This document shows, in pieces, positions 1-9,100 of a stretch of DNA of 18,922 bases. Source of the DNA: Oehlia diaphana. Lineage: Eukaryota > Glomeromycota > Glomeromycetes > Glomerales > Glomeraceae. Every line of letters begins with the position of its first letter. Within the stretch, counting starts at the first letter, position 1. The position numbers were made by a program, and so were the translations under genes. The DNA is taken from assembly GCA_003833135.1 (NCBI GenBank), contig QZLH01000183.1, positions 76,159 to 95,080 on the forward strand. The letters run 5' to 3'. A model generated the notes under the pieces. It saw only the letters and a list, made by a program, of their open reading frames with translations, was not told where the DNA came from and did not search any database.

Positions 1-935
1 AAAAAAAAAAATATTAAAAAAAAAAAAAAAATTTTTTTTTTTTTTTTTTTTTTTTTGATACATAATTGTTTATTCGAAAATTATTCTATTCACTCTTTCT
101 CTCACCCTTTCCCCTTTTCCGGATCTTTGGCTGGGGGCGTATACTTTATAAATCAAATCTGGTTTTTTTATTTTTTGTATCAACCTTAAAATGGTTATAT
201 TTCCTTTTAATTATTGGGGATTTGGGGAGTTTCCCCGTAAAAATCAACAAATTTACAGGTTAACTAAACTCTACAATTTTAAATAACTTTTTTTTTTTGC
301 TCGAAATAAAAGAAACAAAACAAAAAAAAAAAAGTAATTATAAATTACCCAAATTCGATTCGAATAAAAGAAAAAAAAAAACGCCAAATTTTTTTTTTTT
401 CGTGGTTTTAATATTTGTTTTAAAAAATGTAAATAAATATGTGCATGTGTGTGTAATTGCATGTTATGTTATGTTATGTTATTTATTTATTTTATTTTAT
501 TTTATTTTTTTTTCGCGTTTCCAATACTAAAATTGTTTTTAGAAGTTCAAAGAATGTTTTACTGGGGATTACTATAGATTATTTTAATAACTTAATAAAT
601 AAATAAATAAAATAATAATTAAATAATAATAAAATAAAATAAAAAATATATATATATATATATGTGAAAGAAAAAAAAAAAATGTCATTGTTATTAAAGA
701 AAGTGTAACGTATTAATTATTAATTGATGAATGCTTTCGGGTAATAATTTTCTTAAATATTACAAGCTTCCTTTTTTTTATATTTAGTTCATACATTTAT
801 ATACATATATTATTAACATATGCAGTATATTATTGTACTGTATATATATTAATTAGTATATGAATGTTTAATATCGTAATTAAAAATTCCCATATGTTAT
901 TCATATGTTAATATCCATTCACTACTGCGGTTTTT
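1..935. repeat. Low-complexity AT-rich flank with homopolymers and microsatellites
   Basis: No convincing gene is seen here. The window opens with an A-run followed by a T-run (1-56), which can fold on itself. Four tandem ATGTT units lie at 461-480 and run into ATTT/ATTTT repeats to about 510. An AT dinucleotide tract lies near 647-663, and several further A or T runs occur. The stretch lies downstream of the minus-strand hydrolase stop at 936, so its right end should hold that gene's 3' UTR and terminator. No clear polyadenylation signal stands out against the AT background. Confidence 0.75.
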
Positions 936-1189
936 TTAAACACCTGGAAATACACCAGCTTTATCCCAAGTAAGAACATTTTCAATACTTGATTCATCAA
1001 AATTCTGAACTTCTCCTTGATAAGTTATTTTGTAAGTTTCAAATTTATTTGATGTTGGATTAGCTTGGAGGGCTTCTTGTATAACAGTGGAAATGAATTC
1101 ACCAGCTCTTCGAACTGTTACTTTTGATGCTTCAAGGGGAGAATACTTTATTGTTTAAAAGAATTTAACGTAATTAATGTAAGTAAACG

Positions 1190-1230
<41 letters not shown>

Positions 1231-2673
1231 CAATAAAATGTCTTACATGAAAATTATGAAACATTTCATCATATATTTCAAGTATGACCTGTTTACTGGG
1301 AGATTTAAAACGTGAATTATCAAAATCAACTTCATATTTTGGTAAACGATATTTTTCTGGATTAGAGGCTCTATAAGCAAGATAAATTGCTTCATCACGT
1401 AATATTTCTGCATTTCCGGCAATCTAAAAATATATATATATATTATTATTATTATTAAAAGGCTTTAAAGACTTTTCAAAAAAAAAAAATTTCATCGAGT
1501 TTCGTACTTACAATTAACAATGGAGGTAAACCACCAAGTGATTCCGCCAACATAGGACTAACATAAGGAATACCAAGTCCCTCATTTACAACATAAAAAC
1601 TAACGGATTGATTACCGATTCTTTTTAAAGATTCATCTCCTATTAATTTAATCTCAGGATTTTTCTGAATATTCCTAATAATATTCCCTGTATTTGTTCT
1701 AAATTCTCTATACACATCTGAATTTGTACTTCTTGCCAATTTAAACCCTGGCAATGATGGTAAATAATCTGTTTCACCAAAAGCTGGATCATTAAATGAT
1801 GGCATACTATGCGTTAAATCAACCCATGGACTCTAGTGAATAGTTAATAGTGAATGAAAAAAAAATTAAATTCGTGAAACAAAATTTCATTGCTGATTGA
1901 AACTTTATTGCTGGTTAAACAATTAAACATACCCATGAGACTATACCGGCTGGTAGAGGTAAACCTAAATCCCGTATCGCTAATCCTAATGAGACTACCA
2001 ATCCACCTCCAGAACTGTCTCCACCAAAAACTATCTGTTCTGGCTTGTATGCTTTAAATCCAGAATCTTTAGGGGGATTCATTAGATATAAATAAGCTGC
2101 TAAAGAATCACATAACGCTGAAGGGAATGGGTTCTGTGGTGCTAATCTGTAACTAATCGGAAATATACGAGCACCAGATGTTCTTGATAATCTATAACAC
2201 AATTCATGAGTTAATTTACTATTTCCTGCACTATAAGCTCCTCCGTGTAAATATAAAACGATTTTTTCTTTTTCCCAATCATTTTCTTCGTTCCAATCTT
2301 TATCCATAATTATTTCACCTTTTATTCCATAATTCCTAGGAGTTTTCCAAATTGGATCTATAACGATATTATAAGGTTTTACAAGTTTTTCAATATATGC
2401 TTGAGCATTAATTCTATATTCATGTGATATATTTATTTCATATAATTTAAGATCAGAAGGAACTTTGTAAGTAACGATGGGAAGCGAACTTTGTGCATCT
2501 TCAATTGTAAATTTTTTATAAGGTGGAGCGCCAAATGTCCCAGCTATGGTTACTAATATATGAACTTTCAAATCCCACGATGGTTGTGGAGGCCCATGTT
2601 TAAAATGTTTAATTATTGTTGAAAAAATCAATGGAATACGTTTTAAAATCTCTATCACGATTATCGCGAGCAT
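936..2673 (-). CDS. Alpha/beta hydrolase, hormone-sensitive-lipase type (lipase/esterase), four exons
   Basis: Likely a serine ester hydrolase acting on a lipid or small ester; the substrate cannot be told. Exons on the minus strand are 2673-1933, 1832-1512, 1423-1247 and 1145-936. All three introns (100, 88, 101 bp) have GT-AG ends and fall between codons. The model gives 482 residues. Visible motifs are the oxyanion-hole HGGAY (143-147), YRLAPQNPFPSAL (175-187), nucleophile elbow GDSSGG with Ser220, SPWVDLTHS across the first splice junction, GNAEILRDE with probable catalytic Asp364, and HNFH with probable catalytic His410. This order is the classic HSL-family (alpha/beta hydrolase fold-3) order, and every catalytic element is present, so the gene looks intact. 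The N-terminus (1-22) is hydrophobic but broken by Lys-Arg, so a membrane anchor is possible rather than certain. Related fungal proteins include sterol-acetate deacetylases, but that substrate is not supported here. Confidence 0.92.
1194..1227. repeat. 34-base A homopolymer inside intron 3 of the hydrolase gene
   Basis: An uninterrupted run of 34 A on the plus strand reads as poly-T in the sense strand of the hydrolase's third intron (1246-1146). Because it lies upstream of the acceptor it could act as a long pyrimidine tract. It is also a likely site of length variation or assembly error. Confidence 0.95.
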
Positions 2674-3416
2674 ATTTTGAAGGAGATGATTATAAATTAT
2701 AATGATTAGATTTATTTTTAATTGGGTATATACAGTATATATACATATTTTCCTTTATCAAAAAAAAAGGGTCAATCATATGTAACTGTATGACCTAGAC
2801 TTATGAATAGATAGAAGAGAACGAAATAATCCATACTAATCTATACTAATTCGAGTGACAATCAATTACGCATATCATATTATTACCATATCAAATATTA
2901 TCATATGTATTTTACTTTCATAATCGCTTATATAATAATTTTAATTTTTGTCATTATCGCTTATATAACCTTTTTTATTATTTTAACTAATTAATTTAAT
3001 TAAATTTGAAATAATTTCAGATCAGCGAAAAAATTAAACTTACAATTCCAAAATAGTTGAACAGAGTTGTTATCTATTTATTATTTCGGGGGAGTTTTGT
3101 ATAGTAACTTTAACTTTGAAAATACTACAACATATACGCATATTTTCGAAATTCGAAAAAAAAAAAAAAAATAATTCAAGGATTTACACTCGTGTAAATG
3201 CTATTCGAATCGGAAATCATTGCGAATTTCTGTAATATCGAATTGCGCCAAATTTGGTGAAGTCATGATACTCCTCTAATAATAATATGTTTGAAATATC
3301 CTTATTTTTAATTTTTGATCTATTTGTTATACTAATATTTTAAGTTATATTGATTCTAATATTTTAAAGTTATCTAATTTTTAATATTATTATATAATAT
3401 TATTATATAAGAGAAT
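2674..3416. other. Intergenic region upstream of the hydrolase, no gene seen
   Basis: AT-rich DNA that should contain the minus-strand hydrolase promoter; no clear TATA position can be chosen because TATA-like strings are everywhere. A near-identical phrase built around ATCGCTTATATAA occurs twice about 30 bases apart (near 2925 and 2955). A short perfect hairpin lies at 3182-3199 (8-bp arms, 2-base loop). A GCGCCAAA box, the reverse of an E2F-type consensus, lies at 3245-3252. No coding signal was recognised. Confidence 0.6.
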
Positions 3417-3815
3417 AAAGTTTATAATATTACGGGTAATGGTATTACGGGGAAATCGAGGAATGAATGGTATTTTTGTGTAAAAAATTATTATTATTAT
3501 TTGTAAAACGAATAATAAAGTTAACAATGTTTTATTTGATAATAATAAATTAGATCTACAGACCTCCCGTTATAATATTTTCCGATTTTTGTAATACTCA
3601 TAATCTTTAAAAAAATTTTGTGAAAAAATTTTGTAAAAAGTATTCAGATTAAATAATTTAAGGTTATTCATAAAATAATGGCGGAATTTTAGGTAAAATT
3701 GGAGAATTATGACAATTACTTTTTAATGTAAAAGAAAATTAAAATTTTCTTGAAACAAGTCCGTAATACTCCGTTATAATACAAGCCCGACGCTCATTAC
3801 CCCGTTATAAACTTT
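3417..3815. mobile_element. Possible degenerate foldback element with CGGGTAATG-type ends
   Basis: The left end at 3417-3427 (AAAGTTTATAA) is the exact reverse complement of 3805-3815. Just inside, CGGGTAATG on the left matches CGGGGTAATG read inward from the right, after a 5-base gap. Related ACGGG and CCCGTTATAA strings recur inside (near 3455, 3565, 3770). No open frame or target-site duplication was seen. It may be an old MITE, or a chance pairing of AT-rich strings with repeated motifs. Confidence 0.3.
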
Positions 3816-4396
3816 CACGACGCTCACAATCACACATTATCGTAATAATTTTGTTATACTTTGTAATTAATAATAATTTTTATTAATATGTAATAATTTT
3901 GAAGTATTTCGCAAGAATTAATGTCTTGTCTTTATTATAAAAAAATTTTAAAATTAATTATTATTTTTTTTTTTTCATTAATACGTCGCAAAATTGAGTA
4001 ATAATTAAATAGTTTTTTTATATAATATGATTTTTAAAAAATTTCGCAAAAAATTAATGTTTTTATTTTAAAAATTATATTTTTATTAATTAATAATTAA
4101 TAATCATACTTTCGCAATATTTAATGAATTATTTATTATTAATGTTATTATTGTAGTTAGAAAAAAATAGATTTCAGTTTTTGCTTTATATTAAACAAAA
4201 ATGTAATGTTTTGCATAAAGATATAATCTTTTTTGGGGCTACATCACAATTAATATAAGTCTTGAAAATAAAACTTTATCACACAATTGTCTTTTAATAA
4301 AGAAAAATACTTCCACTTCAGCAATTAATTTAGCTCGTAACTTAAGAAAATGCTCTTTTACCAATTTCTTTTGCTTCACCATCCTTAAGAGGTACT
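3816..4396. other. AT-rich intergenic spacer, no gene seen
   Basis: Mostly A/T-rich DNA with TAATAATT-type strings. A short coding-like stretch exists on the minus strand around 4240-4390, but it is split between two frames and has no recognisable family, so it is not called as a gene. Confidence 0.55.
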
Positions 4397-4537
4397 ACTA
4401 AAGTTCACCGGTGGTGATGGTCACCATACCAGCATTATGATGTACTTTTGGCCGGAATTAAAAATTTAATAAAATACTGGCCGGCATTACGTCATAAATT
4501 CACCACTGAGTGACCGTCACCACTGGTGATATTTAGT
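4397..4537. mobile_element. MITE-like element, 141 bp, with 28-bp imperfect terminal inverted repeats
   Basis: Ends 4397-4424 and 4510-4537 are inverted repeats matching at 24 of 28 positions. Their core is TCACC(G/A)GTGGTGA(T/C)GGTCAC. The interior carries two related GGCCGG-containing phrases (near 4451 and 4480) and a diverged direct repeat (CCAGCATTATGATGTA against CCGGCATTACGTCATA). There is no coding capacity, so any movement would have depended on a transposase elsewhere. No clean target-site duplication was found. Confidence 0.65.
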
Positions 4538-4860
4538 TATATCCTTAGTAAATAAGTTTGTTATAGATTCAATATTCATTATGAGATTTTTTAAGTCGGC
4601 GCTGGTTACACATACATTATGCTTTACAACGTGCAGAATTTTTAATTATATGATGATATTTATAAAAAACTTTTCCATTTATCCTTTAACAGCTTCGTTC
4701 AAAATCGTCATTCAAACTATTTGATTTCATTTATAATTACCGATAGAATCACTCGATTATGAAAGTTTTTCGGAATTTAAGTTCTGTATCACAGGATAAA
4801 GAATTATGGATTAATTGTAAAAGTATAAAAAGTAATAAAACTATGTTGCAAGTATAAATT

Positions 4861-5024
4861 CATAATGGTGTAGTTAGCCGAAAAACGGAGTCGAATTCCT
4901 GATTGCCGATCATCCGGATCCGGTTTAATCGCAGAAAACCCCCTGGAATTCCACGACGATCTACGCCTTAGCCGGGTACGGATCATGTTGCGGCTATTAT
5001 TTTTCGGCTAACTACACCATTATG
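4861..5024. mobile_element. MITE, 164 bp, with perfect 25-bp terminal inverted repeats and a GC-rich core
   Basis: Positions 4861-4885 and 5000-5024 are perfect 25-bp inverted repeats, beginning CATAATGGTGTAGTTAGCCG when read inward from the left. The core between them is far richer in G and C than the surroundings and holds palindromes such as CCGGATCCGG. No transposase is encoded. Perfect arms in such AT-rich DNA suggest a fairly recent insertion. Flanking target duplications are not obvious, partly because the right flank was later duplicated (5014-5122). Confidence 0.8.
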
Positions 5025-5122
5025 TACAGTACATTTCGACGATTTTACGTATTGCTGACAGTCTAACACCATTATGTACAGTACAGTACATTTCGACGAT
5101 TTTACATATTGCTGACAGTCTA
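5014..5122. repeat. Two-copy tandem repeat overlapping the right end of the 4861-5024 element
   Basis: Copy one is 5014-5065 (52 bp) and copy two 5066-5122 (57 bp). They differ mainly by an extra CAGTA in copy two, which makes TACAGTACAGTACA from TACAGTACA, and by one base near the end. Each copy begins with the last 11 bases of the MITE's inverted repeat (ACACCATTATG), so the duplication most likely followed the insertion. Confidence 0.9.
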
Positions 5123-5429
5123 ATTGAAGGTTGATTTCGACTTGATTCTTGGATGTCGACAACATTTTCAATTGATATACTGTATTTAAGGAAAGCGTAT
5201 ATACTAGTATTATTGTAAGTAGAAAAGTACTTATAAATTATAAAAGCACATGTAATTATGCACGTTATTTTATAGTATTTCCTTTAATTTTGTTTAAAAT
5301 AGCAACTACTTACATCAAAGGCGATATCGAATGAAATAACCCCTTCTCGTCTATAAATTAATTGGTAGATTAAATCGAATGGTTATTTAATACAATCAAT
5401 AATTATGCTTTGCGGAATAATGGAGTATA
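5123..5429. other. Intergenic spacer, nothing recognised
   Basis: AT-rich DNA between two inverted-repeat elements. I see no open frame with family resemblance, no RNA gene and no strong repeat. Confidence 0.55.
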
Positions 5430-5516
5430 CATATCGGCTGATCACAAAAGCCTCCCATAATTTTATATGCTAATGACAAATATTAATTGGCTTGATTTTT
5501 TCAATCAGCCGATATG
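5430..5516. mobile_element. Short inverted-repeat element, 87 bp, 13-bp perfect ends
   Basis: CATATCGGCTGAT at 5430-5442 is exactly inverted at 5504-5516. The pairing continues imperfectly inward, with AAGCC at about 5448 against GGCTT at about 5489. It could be a small MITE, a solo foldback or a cruciform-forming site. No target duplication was identified. Confidence 0.5.
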
Positions 5517-6433
5517 AGATGTATAAAGGATACCATAGTAATACAGTATATAAAAAAAGGTAATGGAGTTAATATTATCAAAAATAAATGTATCAAAAAG
5601 GCGAAAAGTCTACACCATACCTAATGATCTAATGCTACTACAGTATTACTGTTCTACTATACTACACTCTGTAAATTTCATTTAGTTAATACCATGCATT
5701 GTTGTAAGATTACGTTTATAATTGAAAATATCTTTTTTTTTTTTTTTACTTAACAATGACAAGTACGTTAAGGAGTGTATTATGTATCTTGGTGAGACGA
5801 TTAAGAATCGTCAGCACTTCTGTAAAATCATTCATAAAGTACGTGCCAATTTTTCTTTTAAAGGCATAATGCTTTAATCTTTATCTTTGAGAGATTCAAA
5901 TGTAAACCTGGGTGATTTCTTTGTTGAATATGAGATAAATAATGAGATAAGATTTTTTTATAGACAAGACTAATGAACCCTAAGTTTTATGCAAAGCCCA
6001 ATCACAAAATAATTCGGGTTTCCAAAATCACTTGCTCACGTGAAAATAGTCACGCAGTAAAATATTTTTATATTTATAAAGTACATAATGTTGTTTATTC
6101 GAAGATTTGATAGCAAAGAAAAAAATTAGCATAAATATTGGCAAATAATGTATGGCTAGGATCCGTCCTTGAAAGCATTTCGTATATTTCGCTTATTTCG
6201 CTTTATTTTTTGAAAATAAGTGAATTTTCACTTTGTTCTTTTGAAAATTATATAAATAATGTTAGTCTACAAACTGTGTATGTGAAAATAACTCTTTCCA
6301 TGTCTATAATAAAAGCATAAAAACATAATGTATGCATTTTACAATATGATTATTAATGATAAAAGTTTGCTTAGCAGGCATAAAAAATATTTGCTTATTG
6401 ACCTTAGTAAATTTTGAATTTTTCATCTGACCT
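5517..6433. other. Intergenic spacer containing one copy of a diverged dispersed repeat
   Basis: No gene recognised. Positions of about 5770-5960 resemble about 7000-7200 in the same orientation, sharing a GGTGAGA block, a TTCTTTTAAA(G/A)GCATAATGCTTT block and an AATAATGAGATAA block at similar spacing. A 6-bp stem hairpin (ACGATT-AAG-AATCGT) lies at 5797-5811, and a CACGTG E-box-type palindrome lies near 6040. Confidence 0.5.
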
Positions 6434-6631
6434 ATATATATGTTGTGACTGAAATTGAAATTTAAATGAATTTAAAATTCAGATATGGGAATTTCTAGAA
6501 AAGTTGACTGAATTTTAAATTCAGACATTGGAATTTCAGCTAACCCCGTATCTGAAATCCCAATTTAACTGAAATTTAAATTCAGAATTTAAAATTCAGT
6601 CAAATTTCAATTTCAGTTACAACATATATAT
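6434..6631. mobile_element. MITE, about 198 bp, 30-bp terminal inverted repeats, palindrome-rich interior
   Basis: Ends 6434-6463 and 6602-6631 are inverted repeats with a single mismatch in 30 positions, built on TGTTGTRACTGAAATTGAAA. The interior is made largely of short palindromes of the type CTGAATTTTAAATTCAG, at least four of them. TATA lies at both outer edges, so a TA target duplication is possible but cannot be told from the terminal repeat. There is no coding capacity. Confidence 0.75.
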
Positions 6632-8420
6632 TGTTCGGGTCGTCATAAGTCGAAATTCCGATTGCTGAAACATCAATCTTCATAAGCAACTAATGAAAGA
6701 TGATTATAGCTCTTCTGAGCAATAATTAACTCTTACGTTTAAAGCCAGACCTCGATATACCGATATAAATATTGGTATAATTTGGTATACCGATATTTTT
6801 CAAAGGTTTTTTGTGAATCCAAGCAGATCGTTTGACTGTAATATTATCTTTTCCATTTCATCCGCTTTCTTCTTCATCTACTTTCTTACTTACCACGGTG
6901 TTTTTAAGCGAATCTAGAAATAGTAGATGATCGATCTTCAAAAATTCCGTGGATGAATGAAAATCCACGGCTTTAACCGGATCAAGGTATTATTTAAGAA
7001 GTGCATCATATACTGGTGAGATAAAATGGATGCTGTCGCCACGCGTTTAATGAATGCTAATTTTTACAGAAGATAAATTCGCTTGAATTTCTTTTAAAAG
7101 CATAATGCTTTTAATTCTAATCTCAGAAGATCTGGAAAGAATAAATTTTTTTGAAGAAGAGACTATTTTGTAGGAATAATGAGATAACATTTCTCATAGA
7201 ATTTTGCTGCATTAATTCTAATATTATCATCTACTACTATGTTTTACATTTCATCTATTATATACTTAGAATTATACCATTATTTTCAATTTGAATGTGA
7301 ATCACTTGATTTTAATATAATAAATTCCATTATTATGGTAGTTTAGTAAACAGTTTTTCAATTGTAATTAATTAGGTTCAGATTGAACGGATTTTTACAG
7401 TGGAATTTTGTTTCATAGTTGCACATAGTCATGATATCATTTAATAAATTTATGAAAAATAAAAATGTTTGTACTAATCCTGCTTGTTCTATAACAGCAC
7501 AGCATACGGGGTGCGTATGTTTGAACCAGATGCAAGAATATTCAGGAATCAGTAGTAAGCTGTTTCCTAGAAGAATAGTGAGTCATCTATCTTTCAAGTT
7601 CGATGGCGGGTTTAGCATTAACGATGAATATTTAATCATATCGTTATTATACAATATGAAGTTAACATCAAAAATATATTGAATTTAAATCATTTTTAAC
7701 AGCCAAAATTAAGTCAAAACTACATCAATCTTCATTTGATGATTTTGTCAACCTTCCAATGATATAAACCCATAAATTACTTTGAAAACATTATTTATCA
7801 GATTTTACATTATAAAATTGAAACATTCGGCCAAATTTACCTGCAAATTATCTATACTGTAATAGTTCTTTATCAACGTAAATATAATAGATTATTTATT
7901 GCTATTTAAATGTTAATAGATTCTATCATAACAATTCTTTATTATATTTTTTTTCGAATTTTCAAATTTACAGTCTAATGTTTTAAAAATTTTCTATATA
8001 AAAAACCACATATGTCTGAAAATTTTGTATAAATTCTACATTTACGAAATAATAAACAATGTTCGAGAAATCATTCCTAAAATTTCCTCTTCCTGACTCG
8101 TTTATTATTTGCAGTATCAGTAGGATTGCCACTTTCTGATATGTTGAATTTTGGAATAAAGGAATATGTTCTTTACATAGCCGTCAGTGCAATTTTCTAT
8201 TCACAATGATTTCAGTACATAAAAAACTTAGAGTCGAGAATAATAATCTTTAGGAACTAGAAATGGTCATTAAATTGGATTTTTCCGATTTTTCCGCCCG
8301 TATTCTTTTACATGACAGAGGGTTTCAATAAGAAGCCAATAGCTTCGCTAGTTAATGCTGGCTTAACGATTGTATTAAGGATGATATTTCAAATAATTGA
8401 GCTAATTTTCAATATAAAAA
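6632..8420. other. Intergenic region with hairpins and a dispersed-repeat copy, no confident gene
   Basis: TATACCGATAT occurs directly at 6756-6766 and 6786-6796, with an inverted near-copy between them; 6767-6798 can fold with 13-bp arms and one mismatch. A second hairpin with perfect 8-bp arms (CCGTGGAT / ATCCACGG) lies at 6947-6970. The second copy of the diverged repeat spans about 7000-7200. An 83-codon open frame at 7431-7682 has a Cys-containing N-terminal part but no recognisable family and is not called. Any promoter of the 8421 gene should lie at the right end of this span. Confidence 0.5.
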
Positions 8421-8645
8421 ATGCCTGATTCTCGTGAAAAATTTACAGAGATCTATTACATAATCTTAATGGTTTTTGCATTCATAATGGTTAGTTTTGC
8501 ATCTGTATTATCTTACGCAGCAGAAGAATTAAGCACGACAATAGTCATTAGTATTAGTTGTGTAATAATTATAATATTAATAATAATTAGACAAACAGTA
8601 AAGCCAGATGTCGAGACAATTTATGCAATGGGATCATCCCATTAA
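8421..8645 (+). CDS. Hypothetical small protein with two predicted membrane segments
   Basis: A 74-residue open frame from ATG to TAA, not recognised as any known family. A short polar N-terminus (MPDSREKFTEI) is followed by a hydrophobic segment at about 12-33, a short acidic loop (AEELS), a second very hydrophobic segment at about 40-57, and a polar tail beginning RQTVKPDVE. Charge alternates with the hydrophobic blocks as expected of a real two-pass membrane protein, and the loop is a plausible hairpin turn. It stands alone, about 450 bases upstream of LTN1 on the same strand. It could be a complete single-exon gene, the last exon of a longer gene whose earlier exons I cannot see, or chance. 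Confidence is moderate to low because no homolog is known to me. Confidence 0.45.
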   Translation: MPDSREKFTEIYYIILMVFAFIMVSFASVLSYAAEELSTTIVISISCVIIIILIIIRQTVKPDVETIYAMGSSH

Positions 8646-9100
8646 AAGAATTATATAATTATCTATATACTGTATCAGTAGTTCTCATTTTAACGTTTTC
8701 GATCTGCCGGTCTGGTTATTTATTTGATAGTAATCCTGATTTCGATGCTAAATTTCAGTTTTAATTAATAATTTGGTAGTAGGATGTTTTTTCTTGTTGT
8801 AAAGGTTATAAAATATTATGGATGAAATAGATTACTATATAATCTGTTAAAGGTAATCAATCCAATTTCACTTTTAGTTTTTTATTTGAGGTATTACATT
8901 ACGCCAAATTTTTATTTTAAAAATGTCCGATAATTTCCGATTGAACAAATGCTGCGTATTTAATGATCCGCAGAAGATTTATACATACAAATGATTGACG
9001 ATTGTGTTGTAACACAGGCATACAACTTTGATATAAATTCAGATTAAAAATTTTTTGACCTTAGAAAACAAATTTTGGCTTATTTGGCGCAGCTATAAGT
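8646..9100 (+). promoter_or_regulatory. Upstream region of LTN1, probable promoter and 5' UTR
   Basis: This 455-base gap has no coding signal and lies directly before the LTN1 start codon. The exact string TTTGGCGC at 9083-9090 fits the E2F-type consensus TTTSSCGC and lies 10 bases before the ATG, so it is probably within or next to the 5' UTR. A related ACGCCAAA lies near 8900. Transcription start cannot be set from sequence alone. Confidence 0.4.

Noticed and set aside
66..263. 65-codon open frame, Phe/Leu-rich
   Set aside because: It lies in low-complexity DNA, resembles no family, and its composition is what pyrimidine-rich DNA gives by chance.
271..530. Overlapping open frames on both strands rich in Lys or Phe
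   Set aside because: They are translations of A and T homopolymers; no protein-like pattern.
4240..4390. Minus-strand coding-like stretch starting MVKQKKLVKEHFLKLRAK
   Set aside because: Under 60 residues, split between two frames, with no recognisable family; too weak to call even as a remnant.
4804..5171. Two minus-strand open frames of about 60 residues
   Set aside because: They lie across the GC-rich MITE and its tandem duplication; the repeated peptide is just the repeated DNA.
7431..7682. 83-codon open frame with several Cys residues near its N-terminus
   Set aside because: No domain, no spacing typical of a zinc site, and no neighbouring exons recognised; may be chance.
8320..8375. 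AAGCCA ... TGGCTT stem considered as a tRNA or small RNA
   Set aside because: No cloverleaf arms or T-loop consensus; a short chance stem.
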